A stretch of DNA of 64,000 bases from Heloderma charlesbogerti (GCA_026122225.1 JANEZZ010002197.1:1364001-1428000), one strand, 5' to 3'; shown: positions 22,308 through 32,765, counted from the stretch's first letter. The notes: generated by a model not told the origin, from the sequence alone. A program made the numbers and translations.

Positions 22308-23539
22308 TTTGCAGCTTTTCAATTGTGAGAGTGTGGTACTCTGTGCGTGCTCAAGGGTTGAATGCTAGCACTGAAAACAGGTTTGGAGGGTAAACCTATT
22401 GAACCCTGGCTCCAGTTAAGCTCCACTATCGCGTGCTGATATACCATAATGTGAGGATTCAACTTTAAATTTCAGAGCTTAGCTACACAATCCCACATGT
22501 CAACAGGACAGTTTCCAGACGCTTGTGGCTACCACAGATCATACACTGACACAACCAGGAGACTACCGCCTTTGAGATGCCTGGGCATTGTATCTGGCTC
22601 AGTGCTTTGTTTTGACACAGTTTACTTTCATGTGTGCTGCCCCATGCCAATAATTGTCCACATACTTACTCATTTATAAGAAACTAGGGTCGTGCAGCCC
22701 AAAATAAGCTTTGGGCTGTCACTGGGAAATTGTCCCCAATATGAAGTCATGTCCAGCCCAGCGCTTTGTTTTTCTGCAACATTGCTAAGCTTGCTGCCTC
22801 CATGCCAGTCACTGCCAAAAAGTGGCAGGAGCAAAGGAAAAGAACAGCCGCCACTTGCTTTGTCCTTTCGTTCTGGGCAGTAGTGCAGATGGTCCCAGAG
22901 GGAGAGGGCAGTGGTGACAGTGGTGAGGAAGAGGGGTCCCACTCAGGAAAGAGGGCTGCTACAGGCATCTTGGCCATAGGCTCTGCAAAATCCAGAGCTG
23001 GCACTGAGTTGAACTTCCTCATCCTCTTAACCCCTTTCAGGACTTTCTTACACATTAAACTTTTAGATGTATGCCTGAGGTATCTTAAGCATAGGATTAT
23101 ACGGATTTTGATAAATCAGTTCCGTCAGTATTTTGCAGATTGTCAGATATCTTCAGTCCTATTGTCTGCTCGTTGACAGAATCAGATTATTTTTTACCAG
23201 AATTTTGTTATACTAAATTTGTAGTAGCGCTAATGTGCTAATTTATATTAGCGCTAACTCGAATTGGTACAAATGCACATTAGCACAAATCCCCCCAACC
23301 GCAGAATTTGCATGACTTGGAAAAGCAGGTCCACTGTAGAATCTGCAGGTCAGATTCATAGACATCAGAATGCATTTAAGGATTTCTTCATCCCTACTTA
23401 AGTGTATACTTGAAAGTGTAGATTGTGAACGCATCGTACAGGCACGCTTCTATGGAACCGAAATTAGCGGGCAAGATGGCAGACCGGAGTTTACCTTTGC
23501 TTACTGTGCTGCCACCCTAGGCATGTCTACTAAGAAATT
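22308..23539. other. Unassigned sequence, possible second copy of the 21922 family at its right end
   Basis: The sequence around 23230-23400 (repeated TAGCGCTAA/TTAGCAC words, ending CATCCCTA at about 23390) resembles the interior and right end of the 386-bp element at 21922. No left terminus was found. No gene recognised. Confidence 0.3.
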
Positions 23540-23616
23540 TTTGATTTTTGTGAACCGCCCAGAGAGCTTTGGCTATTGGGTGGTATAGAATTGAAATAAA
23601 TAAATAAATAAATAAA
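23540..23616 (+). mobile_element. LINE-2 3' tail
   Basis: Contains TTTTGTGAACCGCCCAGAG, GGCTATTGGGTGGTATAGAA and five or more AAAT units. It is word-for-word similar to the L2 end at 39130-39192 with two or three substitutions. Confidence 0.8.
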
Positions 23617-23682
23617 TCCCATTGGTTTCAATAGGACTCACTCCTAGGTAAGTGTGTATAGGATTGCATCCTTTGTGTGTGA
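23617..23682. repeat. Fragment of a common squamate 'CCATTGGTTTCAATAGG' repeat
   Basis: CCCATTGGTTTCAATAGGAC then TCCTAGGTAAGTGTGTATAG and GATTGCATCC. I recognise this phrase as recurrent in lizard genomes, a foldback DNA element, but only one half is present here. Confidence 0.5.
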
Positions 23683-24481
23683 AATGGTCTTCAGCATGAA
23701 CGGTAGTTAAATGTTAAGCCTTCATTTAGCTTAGTTAATATTCATGCAAATATGGGCTACGTTTAAAACAAAAATCCATACTCATTCTTCATTTGGAGCT
23801 CAGGGCAGCAATCCTTTTTCATAGCTAGTAAATTTTGTGAGGAAGACTCAGTATTTTTGAAATGGATTAGGGTGTGTGGAGGAAAACTGGAGAATTCTAA
23901 GACAAAAAAGACACAGCAGGGAAGGGGGATAGAATGTGTGGTGCGTGATAAAGTCTGCTCTCTGAGGACAGGGGTTGCTATCCCAACAATTCTTGGTATT
24001 TCTCCTCACAAATTCATATATTCTTTTTTTGCATGCTTCTCCCAGGTCCTTAGAATGGCCGGAATGCTTCTTTGTACCTCCCTCTAACAGCACCCTGTGG
24101 TTGGAGGAAGTGGGGCAGCCTGCATGTCTATGTAGGGAGCAGAATGAAGCAGTAATACTCGGGTTCCAACATAAATATTAAGCCATCTTGGCTGGTTTGA
24201 TTATCTCCCCCCACCCCACCCCCTTTGCAAAACCAACAGTGGTGAGTACATTTTTGCCAAATGCCTCTTCAGATTGCTACCTGTTGGTCTAACCCCAGGC
24301 TTTTAGTCTGTAGATTATCTTTTCACTTTTTTATTTTGGAAACGTTTTTCCCCATTGAAGCAGCCACAGGTGCTAGTAACATACATGAAATGAACATGAA
24401 TGAAAGCTTACAATTCCCAGCAAGATAGATTCTGCCGTGGATCTCAGTTCTCCTGTATGTTTTGCAGACATGGCATATATA

Positions 24482-24695
24482 GAGAGAGCCAGTGTGGTGT
24501 AGTGATGGAGTGGGACTCGGGAGACGTGGGTTCTAGTTCCCACTTAGCCATGAAACGCACTGCCAGTCACTGGCTCTTAGCCTAAGCTACATCACAGGGT
24601 TGTTGTGAGGGATAAGATGGAGAGGAGGAGGATCATGTATGCTGCCTTGGGCTCTTTGGAGGAAAAATGGTACATACATACATACATACATACAT
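24482..24695 (+). mobile_element. tRNA-derived squamate SINE, near full length
   Basis: Begins AGAGAGCCAGTGTGGTGTAG (A-box region). It continues through GGGTTCTAGTTCCCAC (B-box region), CACAGGGTTGTTGTGAGGGA, and the 3' block GCTGCCTTGGGCTCTTTGGA, and ends in a (TACA)n tail at 24671-24695. The same family occurs at 742 (plus) and 32558 (minus). It sits head-to-tail against the tRNA-Ala SINE at 24706. Confidence 0.8.
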
Positions 24696-24705
24696 ATGAG
24701 CAATA

Positions 24706-24906
24706 AGGGGAGAGGCCATAGCTCAGTGTGACAGAGCACATGCTTTGCATGCAGAAGGTCCCGGGTTCGATCCCCAGCTTCTCCAGGTAGGGCAAAGTAA
24801 GTATCCTGCCTGAAACCCTCGAGAGCTGCTGCCAGTCAGTGTCAACAGTACTGGGCTAGATGGACCAGTGGTCTGACTCAGTATAAGGCAGCTTCCTATG
24901 TTCCTG
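24706..24906 (+). mobile_element. SINE with tRNA-Ala(TGC)-like head
   Basis: The first 80 bases look like a decayed tRNA-Ala: an A box within CATAGCTCAGTG, the anticodon-stem words CATGCTTTGCATGC (anticodon TGC), and a perfect B box GGTTCGATCC at 24764-24773. The body follows (GAGAGCTGCTGCCAGTCAGT, CTAGATGGACCAGTGGTCTG) and ends GGCAGCTTCCTATGTTCCTG. The body and lack of tRNA closure mark it as a SINE, not a tRNA gene. Its mirror image begins at the extreme right end of the window (63990-64000). Confidence 0.8.
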
Positions 24907-27151
24907 TGTAACTTGCGGAAAGATGCACAGGGTGACTGCTAGCCCAACTGTATCTCTTCCCATTTGTATCCCATCCCAGCGTTTCTAACACACATGGTTT
25001 AAAATTTAGCAACGTAGTTTAAAATGTGGCTGCAATGTGGGGGTAACATTGACCTGTCCTTACAGGAACATTGTAAGGATTACAGAGAAAACGTATGAGA
25101 AGCATTTTGAACACCATGATTACTGTTAACAAAACAAGACATGCTGGGACTTTGGCATGCTGGAAGGTTATAACATATTGAGCCCTGGAAATCAGTACTC
25201 CTAATCACAGATATATGGGGCTAACTCCCCATTACTCAGGGTGAAGCCAGATGTAATATAAAAAGAGAGCTCATGGTGGAACCCCCAGCTGCCAGGGAGC
25301 CTGGCTTTGCAACTGAAATGACAGATGTGCATACCAGTGATAGGAATGAATCAAACACTAGTTCAGCTGTCAGCCTTTCTTCTCCCAATGCTTCAGCAGA
25401 TTGGCTTCTTTCTTTCTTTCTACTGAAAAAAAGAAAAGTAAAAGCCCCACACGAACCTTTATACTGATTATATTCGTTTGTACATCATCATCATCATCAT
25501 CATCAAAAAAAATTTTTTTAAGGGCTAAAGAGCTTTAGAGATTGGTGGGGAGGTAGTTTCTCAGTGAGATCACAGAACTCCAGCCAATCAAGCTTTTGCT
25601 CAGCTGGCTTTTGCTTCAAACTTGCAGAGCCATTTTTTTTTAATGGAGCTTGACCCAGAAGAGGAAAGGTGTATTTGGACTGAATGCAAAGAGGGCACTC
25701 CCTGATCGGGCTCACTGCTCTAAAAACATTACATCTGATTTCAGTGTTTACCGAACACTGTTCTGTATGTGCTCCGAGGGCAATTTGCTTCTTTATTGTT
25801 AGTTCACATTTGTTCTATGGCTGAGCCCTTGCAGAAGAAAGGTTTAATACTGCTGATCCCAAATTAAGCCTTATTATTAACTTTTATATACTGCCTTATC
25901 TGCAAAAAAGCCATCAAGAAGGTGATGCCTTAGCAGCAAAGAAGAGCTTTCATTATCCTGTGTTTTTCCAGCTCATAAGCCTTCCCTCTCCAGGATGGAG
26001 GGGAACCCCACAAGCTGGGTTTGTGTTGGACATGGAGTGCTTCCCATTCATTTGCCTTCCTCTCCTCCCATCCTCCCTCCCTCCACCTCAAGCACACAGC
26101 CGGCTAGTTCCAGCTCATTAAACAAGATTGCCTCCATAGAATTGTACCCGCCTGCAGCGCTACAATTTCTTTGTTAGTCTCGGAGTAGCATCCCCAAGGG
26201 TGCTGATACCGCAGGAGGGCAGTGGTGGATGCAGTGAATGAGTTAACTTATTCTTGTGTCCCCCAGAAGTGAGGATATTCGCAGTAACCATTTATATGTG
26301 TCTTGCTGGCTCAATAGAGTGGGATAAAGATTACAGAGGTAGGACAAAATTGAGAAAGACGGTTGTGCTTTTGTATGCCCAAAGTGTCATCAAAAAGTGA
26401 AATGCTTCCTACCTCCCCCCATCCATTTAAGGGGGCTTTTTGCACCTGTCTAGCTTTGGTATTGCCATATGTGTCTTGGGAGGGGCACAAAAGGACACAG
26501 GAAATCCCACCTTCTGCTGATCCTCTTTAAATGCTGAATGAGGCCATCAAAACACTCTCCTTTCTCACCTTCCCATCTTGCTTTTCTTATCCAGCCATTG
26601 TAGCTTATTTATTTAATTCATGACCTGCGCCACCCTGAAACTTTGGGGTGGATAACAATAACTCTTTTTTTACAATTGAGTTTGTGTCAAAAACATTTTT
26701 ATTAAACCATTTTTACATGTTTCAAAAATATTTATGAATTATACAAATACCTTAAAATGTTGTTCTGATTTTTCAGTCTGCTCCATTGCTTGGGGATAGG
26801 TAACAACAATTTGAAAGATTACTACAAATTTGGCTAGGGTTAAGATAGTTGCTTGACTCAAAAAATCTCTTGGAAATTCTTACTAGCTTAATATATCCCA
26901 TGAAAATTCTCAAGCAAACAGCTCCAAGGGTTAGAATCTCTGGCTCTCTCCTGGCTTAATGGCAGCCAAAATAGATAGGCCTGTATGATGATTCTTCTGA
27001 AAGTGCTAGGACTTGAGATATGGAAAGCCACTAGAGGAGTAAGAGTTCCACACTTGCAATGGGAGTGTTGGTATAAATATTACTCACAGCTTTCTGGTTG
27101 CTGCAAAAACAAAAACCTATCACAGTGCAATTGACCCATAATGCTTGCATG
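24907..27151. other. Unassigned sequence in left arm
   Basis: No gene. It holds the (CAT)7 tract at 25483, a TTTCTTTC run at about 25408, and weak L2-tail-like words at 25880-25900 and 26605-26660 (CTTATTTATTTAATTCATGA, then CCACCCTGAAAC) too short to assign. Mirror at 61747-63989. Confidence 0.4.
25483..25519 (+). repeat. (CAT)7-C-A8-T7 tract; differs from mirror copy
   Basis: Seven CAT units, then C, eight A and seven T. The mirror tract (63379-63413) read in the same orientation has six CAT, C, nine A and seven T. It is one of only two places where I find the arms to differ. Confidence 0.95.
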
Positions 27152-27164
27152 TCTCTTTTGCATA
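27152..27164. repeat. Target-site duplication, left copy
   Basis: TCTCTTTTGCATA, repeated exactly at 28229-28241. The pair brackets the joined Sauria SINE and BovB fragment. Confidence 0.85.
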
Positions 27165-27499
27165 AAAAGGTGGTAAAGGTGTCCCCAACCAGTTGTGTCC
27201 GACTCTAGGGTGTGGTGCTCATCTCCATTTCTAAGCCGAAGAGCCAGCGCTGTCCGAAGACGCTTCCGTGGTCATGTGGCCGGCATGACTGAACACCGAG
27301 GTGCACAGAACGCTGTTACCTTTCCCGCCGAAGCGGTACCTATTTATCTACTTGCAATTTCTTGCTTTCGACTGCTAGGTTGGCAGGAGCTGGGACTGAA
27401 GACGGGAGCTCACTCCGTCACGCAGCACTCGAGTCTCGAACTGCTGTCCTGCCGACCTTCCGGTCTGCAGTTCAGCGTCTTAACCACTAAGCCACCGTG
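27165..27499 (-). mobile_element. Sauria SINE (tRNA head, BovB-like tail)
   Basis: On the minus strand it starts CACGGTGGCTTAGTGGTTAA (A box), has a B box GTTCGAGAC, and has a conserved body with CGGCGGGAAAGGTAACAGCG and CATGCCGGCCACATGACCAC. It ends AGAGTCGGACACAACTGG plus a CCTTTACCACC tail. The tail is the part shared with BovB and lets the BovB reverse transcriptase mobilise the SINE. It is well preserved (CpG-containing words intact), so the insertion is fairly recent. Its 5' end joins a BovB fragment directly. Confidence 0.85.
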
Positions 27500-28228
27500 G
27501 GGACTTGTAAGAGTCTTCTCCAGCACCACAGTTCGAAAGCATCAATTCTTCGGTGCTCAGCCTTCCTTACAGTTCAGCTCTCACAGCCATACATTACTAA
27601 TGGGAAAACAATAGCTTTGATTAGACGGACCTTTGTCGGCAAGGTGATGTCTCTGCTTCTTACTATGCTGTCTAGGTTTGCCATAGCTTTCCTCCCAAGG
27701 AGCAAGCGTCTTTTAATTTCATGGCTACAGTCACTGTCTGCGGTGATCTTGGAGCCCAAGAAAATAAAATCTGTCACAGCTTCCATTTCTTCCCCTTCTA
27801 TATGCCAGGAAGTGATGGGGCCAGATGCCATGATCTTAGTTTTTTAATGTTGAGTTTCAAACCAGCTTTTGCACTCTCCTCTTTCACCCTCAACGAGAGG
27901 CTCTTTAGATCCTCTTCGCTTTCTGCCATTAGGGTGGTATCGTCTGCATATCGGAGGTTGTTGATATTTCTCCCGGCAATCTTAATTCTGACCTGTGATT
28001 CATCCAACCCGGCTTTTCTCATGATGTACTCTGCATATAAGTTAAATAAGCAGGGTGACAATATGCAGCCTTGTCGTACTCCTTTCCCAATTTTGAACCA
28101 ATCGGTTGTTCCATGTCTGGTTTTAACTGTTGCTTCTTGACCCTCGTACAGGTTTCTCAGGAGACAGGTAAGGTGGTCTGGTACTCCCATCACTTTAAGA
28201 ATTTGCCACAGTTTGTTGTGATCCACAC
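27500..28228 (-). pseudogene. RTE-BovB reverse-transcriptase fragment, broken
   Basis: The minus strand encodes the middle to late part of BovB ORF2. It begins near SVDHNKLWQILK, then RT motifs GVRQGCILSPCLFNLYAEY and the catalytic YADD box (27939-27950). After that come LGSKITADSDC and LIKAIVFPLVMYGCES, and finally DAFELWCWRRLL just before the SINE. Two lesions are visible: a one-base loss in an A-run (near 27840) that shifts frame between LNIKK and the MASGPITSW segment, and a TGA at 27574-27576 where family members have Trp after GCES. The endonuclease domain and the 3' tail are absent. It cannot encode active enzyme. Confidence 0.9.
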
Positions 28229-28241
28229 TCTCTTTTGCATA
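28229..28241. repeat. Target-site duplication, right copy
   Basis: TCTCTTTTGCATA, identical to 27152-27164. Confidence 0.85.
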
Positions 28242-28620
28242 CATGCAAGTAAATCATGGTTTGCGCAATCTATCCATGGCTTTGTTACCCTGGACAGACT
28301 GTGCCATTGGAGCCTAGACAAATCATGTAGCATATGCCCAGGTTCTCATTATAATACTGAATGTTTTTCACGTCGTGGGGAAGAGTGTATGAACTCAAGG
28401 CTTGCTGTCATGCCTGCCACTAGGTATAACCTACATACTCAGGTATGGACCACTCTGTCTCCACCTGCTCTCTTTCTCTCCTTCTGTAGGAAGCTGACCC
28501 CATAGAAAGATGTTAATTACTTTTTGTGGTGGATCAGATTAAACAAGAGTAGTTCTGGAGGGATTCCAAGCCACAGGTCTGCTAAGATCCTCCCTACCAA
28601 AGTCCTCCCTTCATCTAGAT
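28242..28620. other. Unassigned sequence
   Basis: No repeat or exon recognised. Open frames run across from the BovB flank without homology that I can see. Confidence 0.4.
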
Positions 28621-28742
28621 CAAGGATGGGCAGAAGGTAGATCTCCAGATGTTTTGGACTTCAACTCCCAGCTTTCTTGACCATTAGTCTTCTGTGAGTT
28701 GAAGTCTAGAACATCTGGAGAGCTACTAGCTTCTGCCCTCTT
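28621..28742. mobile_element. Foldback MITE
   Basis: GGGCAGAAGGTAGATCTCCA on the left pairs with the TCTGGAGAGCTACTAGCTTC/TGCCC side on the right. The inner arms CCAGATGTTTTGGACTTCAA and TTGAAGTCTAGAACATCTGG pair almost perfectly. Mirror at 60156-60277. Confidence 0.7.
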
Positions 28743-29699
28743 CAGAGTTCCCTGTGATTTGTATAGCTGCTCTTTGTTTTCTTCTTGTTCCCAAAATCTG
28801 TATACTCTCCTTTCTGTTGTTAGGACAATGTATAATAAGTTTAATGCATTCTCTTAAAATATTAGTCAGAATGCCACGGCCCTCTCTTCTGTCCTCACCA
28901 TGGACTAGAAATCCAGTGAATGAAAAACTTTAGAGTCAGTCTTAACATCTTAACATGGCCTTGTCTGTGTAATAAGCTGTGTCTCTGTGTTAGTTCTCCA
29001 TGCCCAGCTCTATTGCCTAGCATGGCTTGCCTTCTGGGTCCTTCTGGTGTGTTAGCAGGAATAGTGGCATGGAAACCCACCCATGCAGTTGCGAGGGTCC
29101 TCATAGTATGCCGCACTGGGGCGTTACAGTCAGGTTGCCACACTGAAGCACCCTGCGGTGCAGCTAAGGGTAACACAGGTTTGACATGATTTTTAAAAAA
29201 TGTCTGCAGTACAAGCTGGATCTGTTGTAAGCTCCTTTGGTAGGAACCTGTCTTTTCCCCCACTCCTGTGATTCTGCCAAATGCCATTGCAACAGAGCAA
29301 CAGGAGAGTGAGATGGAATGGGTACGTGGAGTCAAGAGTGAGTGACAGGTGGGGAGTGTTAGTTGAGTAGGACAGTTAAGAGAGATAGTGGAGAAAGTGA
29401 GTTAGAGGAGTCAGTGGAAAAGGACCAGAGAATAAAATGCTGGTGATCAAGATGGCTAGTGGAAAGGGCAGTCAGATACGTTGGGTCATTTCATTTCATT
29501 ATTTCCTGTTCTTTATTAAATGACTGCACGTTCTGGTTCTTATGTTCCCTAAATAAATACAAAAGTTGGTTCAAATACTTGATGTATTCTGGTCTGGGTG
29601 GATTCTAGGTTAAAACATATCTCATGTTTTGGCTTTTATCTGCAAAAATTAAGCATCTTTCAGGAGAGTCCTGCTGCTCAGTATAATTTGGTATAGATC
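28743..29699. other. Unassigned sequence
   Basis: No gene. The phrase TGTAAGCTCCTTTGGTAGGA at about 29226 resembles an old amniote repeat word but has no definable element around it. Mirror at 59199-60155. Confidence 0.4.
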
Positions 29700-29895
29700 A
29701 GTAGGTGGTGGCAGATGTTTACCTTGAATAGGTAAATAGGCAGCAGCTCCCCAGTTTCAATCCCTGGCATATCCAGGTAGGTCTAGGAAAAAATTCTGCC
29801 TGATACTCTGGAGAGCTGCTGCCAGTCAGTGTTGACAATACAGGGTTAGATAGACCGATGATCTGAGTCAGTATAAGGTAGCTTCCTATGGACTC
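29700..29895 (+). mobile_element. tRNA-Ala-type SINE, head decayed
   Basis: Body words GAGAGCTGCTGCCAGTCAGT, GATCTGAGTCAGTATAAGGT and AGCTTCCTATGG match the copy at 24706. The B box survives as AGTTTCAATCCCTGGCA. Mirror at 59003-59198 on minus. Confidence 0.75.
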
Positions 29896-30630
29896 TGCAG
29901 ACAAGCTAGGCTACTAGACACCTAGTTACTTTAGTGTGTCCAGTGGCCTCTAAGGGGCAGGGCCTGTGCCGGACCCCAGGGACATCACAGCATGAATGCT
30001 GTTGGCACTGTATAAACAAACATAAACACCTCAGTCTATTCTATAGGTTTTAAATATTCTAGCTCGGGTGCTTAAAACTCTGTTTCTTTCACTCCTCTCC
30101 CATTAACAAGGGTTCTCCCGTGATGTCAAGTGCCTTGATGGCTAGCATGCCAAATCTGACTGGTGGTTGTCTATTGAATAATAAAGCTACCCTGAGTTTC
30201 CTCAATGCTTGGGATGCAGGAAGTAGAAAAAAGGGAAAATTGCTCCCCCGCCCCCTCTCTGGCAAGCGGGTGAGCCCTCCTCCTCTGTCAAGTAAGTTTA
30301 GGAAGGAAGGAAGCAGGGAAATTGTGTGTTCATTCTGTGATTTAGAAGGAATACCAGGGATTTAGAATAGCATAATGCCAGCAAAAAGCAGCTACCTCTT
30401 TCCTCTCCCCGGAGCACAGCCCATGGTGGACACTGAGCTGGTGTCAGCTGGAGTGGGCTGGTTCACAGAGGGGTGGGGTGGGGCAGAGATGGCCTGATAG
30501 CTAAGAGCAGCTGCAGGGCTGTCTGTGCGGAGTGAACGAGTGAAGCTCTATTCTCTTTCTGTCTGCCTAGCTGTCAAGTCACAACCCATTCTCTCTGATT
30601 TGCATCCATCTCATTCCCATCGGGCAGAAT

Positions 30631-30665
<35 letters not shown>

Positions 30666-31095
30666 TCCTCCTCCACCACCACCACCACCTCTTCTACCCA
30701 TGTAATTAGTGTTCTCTGTGCAGTCTTGGGGCTTTTCCCTTTCTGTTTCTGCCTGCTGTAGGAAGAGGAACGTGGTATTCCAAGGCCAGTTGCTGTGTAC
30801 TCTTGAGTGTATGTACGCACAGATATCTGGCATGCCTGGACTTGGAAATCAACATTTTGCCCAGTGATACATGAGACGAAAGACTTGAGAGAGAGCAACT
30901 TTTTGAACGGGGGCAGAACAAAATACGAGCAAGCAGGCTTCCTGCTGAAGTTCAGAGAACAGTCAAGGAGGAAGCTGTGTTTTACTGTCCAAAGAGTCTG
31001 GATGGAAACGAACCGACCTGGCACCAGGATTTGAAATCCTGCTTGAAAGTCTTTTTATTAATACATCCCAGTTCTTTCACTTTCAGCTTCCCCAG
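29896..31095. other. Unassigned sequence, becoming GC/CpG-richer toward 31 kb
   Basis: It contains a compound trinucleotide repeat at 30632-30690. No exon is demonstrable. A 78-codon frame (30525-30761) with Ala/Ser/Thr runs is simply the translation of that repeat. Mirror at 57803-59002. Confidence 0.4.
30632..30690 (+). repeat. (TGC)11(CTC)3(CAC)5 compound trinucleotide repeat
   Basis: Eleven TGC units flow into CTC and then CAC units. Mirror at 58208-58266 has the same unit counts. Trinucleotide phase is preserved, so it would be in-frame if ever coding, but no coding context is seen. Confidence 0.95.
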
Positions 31096-31439
31096 GAATT
31101 TTCTCACTTGAGAGTGGAATGGTTGAAGAAGGTACAAACCGGGGGGATCGGGCTCCCTGTGGTGGCGGGCCACGGAGATCCCCACGCCCTCCAGCCCCGC
31201 CGCATGGTGGCATCTCGGTTGTGGGCAAAGCAGTGTGGAGCGTGGCACGAGCAGGGAAAGGCTGGCATTTTGAGCGAGCTGTTGGAGTGGACTGCAGTTT
31301 GCCTGAACCCCGTTGCATCTGGTTGACAAGTGTGCAGAATGATAACGCTGAATGGTGGGAGAGGCGGTGGCGCCGGGCTGGAGCAGTGGTGGCCCGGCAG
31401 AAGTGCCGTGCACGACCCAAGATGGACAGGAATCTCACG
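31096..31439 (+). other. Candidate orphan exon with splice-like borders
   Basis: About 344 bp with a pyrimidine-rich acceptor-like run ending TTTCAGCTTCCCCAG at 31081-31095 and a donor ACG|GTGAGAG at 31440. One frame is open from 31062 to 31454 and includes ATGGTTGAAGAAGG at 31119 and a Kozak-like CCCAAGATGG near the 3' end (31420). The segment is the most CpG-rich part of the arm. However, frames on the opposite strand are also open here (143, 127 and 126 codons), so openness reflects GC content. I recognise no protein. It could be a 5' UTR or first-exon remnant. Mirror at 57459-57802. Confidence 0.25.
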
Positions 31440-31453
31440 GTGAGAGTGGCATA

Positions 31454-31454
<1 letters not shown>

Positions 31455-31484
<30 letters not shown>
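31455..31484 (+). repeat. (TG)15 microsatellite
   Basis: Lies 15 bases after the candidate splice donor. Mirror (CA)15 at 57414-57443, same length. Confidence 0.95.
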
Positions 31485-31485
<1 letters not shown>

Positions 31486-31491
31486 ATTCAC

Positions 31492-31600
31492 TATCAACAC
31501 ACTCTGGAGAGAGGCTTTGAGTAAGTCGTTCCTTCTCTGCCTCGGTTCCCCAATCTGTAAAATAGGAATAGTTGTGATCTGCCTTATGGTGTAATGGTTG
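31492..31600 (+). repeat. MIR/CORE-SINE-like fragment
   Basis: CTCTGCCTCGGTTCCCCAATCTGTAAAATAGGAATA (31535-31570 region) is the familiar MIR phrase 'cctcagtttcctcatctgtaaaatgggg' with changes. Old amniote SINE. Mirror at 57298-57406. Confidence 0.5.
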
Positions 31601-32557
31601 AGAGAGTGATTAAAAGGAAGCATTTACAATGCTTTATTATGTAGGTATTACTGACAGTGGTAGTGTGTATGTTTTCCTTGCCTTCCAGGGGATAATTTGA
31701 GCCAGGGCTTAACCCAGTCTCTGTACCAGGGGTCACACTTAGGACGTGAGAAGTAAAAATGGATGGCTTGTGCATGTGTTTCGAGCATGTATTTTCCTCA
31801 CCAACATGTAATCACAGCCAGCCCCCATACATATGAAATTTGAGATGGGGCTAGAGATTGTGGTTTCAGGTCAAAGTATGCAACTTCTAGACAGAATAAA
31901 TTATTATTGTTTGTTGTTGTTGTTAAGATTTATATACTGCTGACTATATTTAAAAATATCTGGCAGCACCTCATTTTAGAAATTAAGGAGTCTGTCCTCA
32001 TGGGCAACCTTCCTGAATTTCCCTGGGGCACCTATATGAACTGAAAAGAACAGCCCTGATTGTATTGTTAATTTTTGTGTGTGTGTGAACCATTGGCTAA
32101 TATCTAACAAATGGCCTATGTGTGAACACTCATCAACACACATGTGGATCCTGAGTGGCAGAATCAGGGCACTGTTGTGTGAAGTGGGTGAGTAAGCTGC
32201 TGATTAGCCTGGGTTTCAGGAGGGCAAATACTGTGCAAGGAATTAATCATAGGCTTAGCAGCTTGCCCTTCGGGTAACTTGCTCCACAGCCTCTGGGGTA
32301 ACTTGCTCACAGCCTCAGTTTCCATGATACGTAACATGGGAATACTTAACATAGCAACACTCTAATGACAGCCTCCCTTCCTGGGTGCTTCCTTGATTAG
32401 ATAAAGATTGTGCCGCAGTTTGTCAATTATGAGATACTGAATTTTGCTTTCTGAGCCTGTAGGGTTAGAAAGTTGGATTTGAACCTGGGAAATTTGACTT
32501 CAGATGCTTCCTCAGCCATTGAGTTGTAGCCTGCCCTAAATCTGAGAGAGAGAGATT
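31601..32557. other. Unassigned sequence with short old-repeat words
   Basis: Possible L2-tail remnant at 31906-31980 (TTGTTGTTGTTGTTAAGATT then TATATACTGCTG) and a weak MIR-like phrase at 32300-32350. No gene. Mirror at 56341-57297. Confidence 0.35.
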
Positions 32558-32765
32558 TATTTTACTTTTATTCTTATGTATTGCATTTGTATTCCATCCT
32601 TCCTCCAAGGAGACTAGGGATAGCTTACAAAGCGGGGTGGAGGTGGGGGTGCTTTATCCTGTTTAATCCTCACAATCTCCCTGTGAGGTAGTATTGGCAG
32701 AGAGGTAGTGACTGGCCCAAGGTTGCTTGGTGAACTTCATAGTGGGAATTTGTCCCTCGGTCAAG
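32558..32765 (-). mobile_element. tRNA-derived squamate SINE, minus orientation
   Basis: The complement reads from a TTGCTTGG/CCAAGCAACC and GGCCAGTCACTACC body through CTCACAGGGAGATTGTGAGG to a GTATTCCATCC/GGATGGAATAC tail. It is the same family as 24482. The promoter end is decayed. Mirror at 56133-56340 on plus. Confidence 0.7.

Noticed and set aside
23130..23400. Possible second TAGGGATGT-type transposon
   Set aside because: Only a right-end-like CATCCCTA is visible and no left end was found.
24709..24786. tRNA-Ala(TGC)-like sequence with perfect B box
   Set aside because: It continues directly into a SINE body seen at four other places. The A-box region and acceptor stem are damaged. 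It is a SINE promoter, not a tRNA gene.
27500..28228. Active reverse transcriptase gene
   Set aside because: The YADD box is present, but the frame is shifted, a stop replaces a conserved Trp, and the endonuclease domain and tail are missing.
30525..30761. Ala/Ser/Thr-rich 78-codon frame
   Set aside because: The runs are a translation of the (TGC)(CTC)(CAC) repeat, and the reverse strand gives equally open Gly/Ser and Glu/Ala runs.
30982..31487. Three overlapping minus-strand frames of 126-143 codons
   Set aside because: All are open because the stretch is GC-rich. The only exon-like borders are on plus, so I kept only the plus-strand candidate at low confidence.
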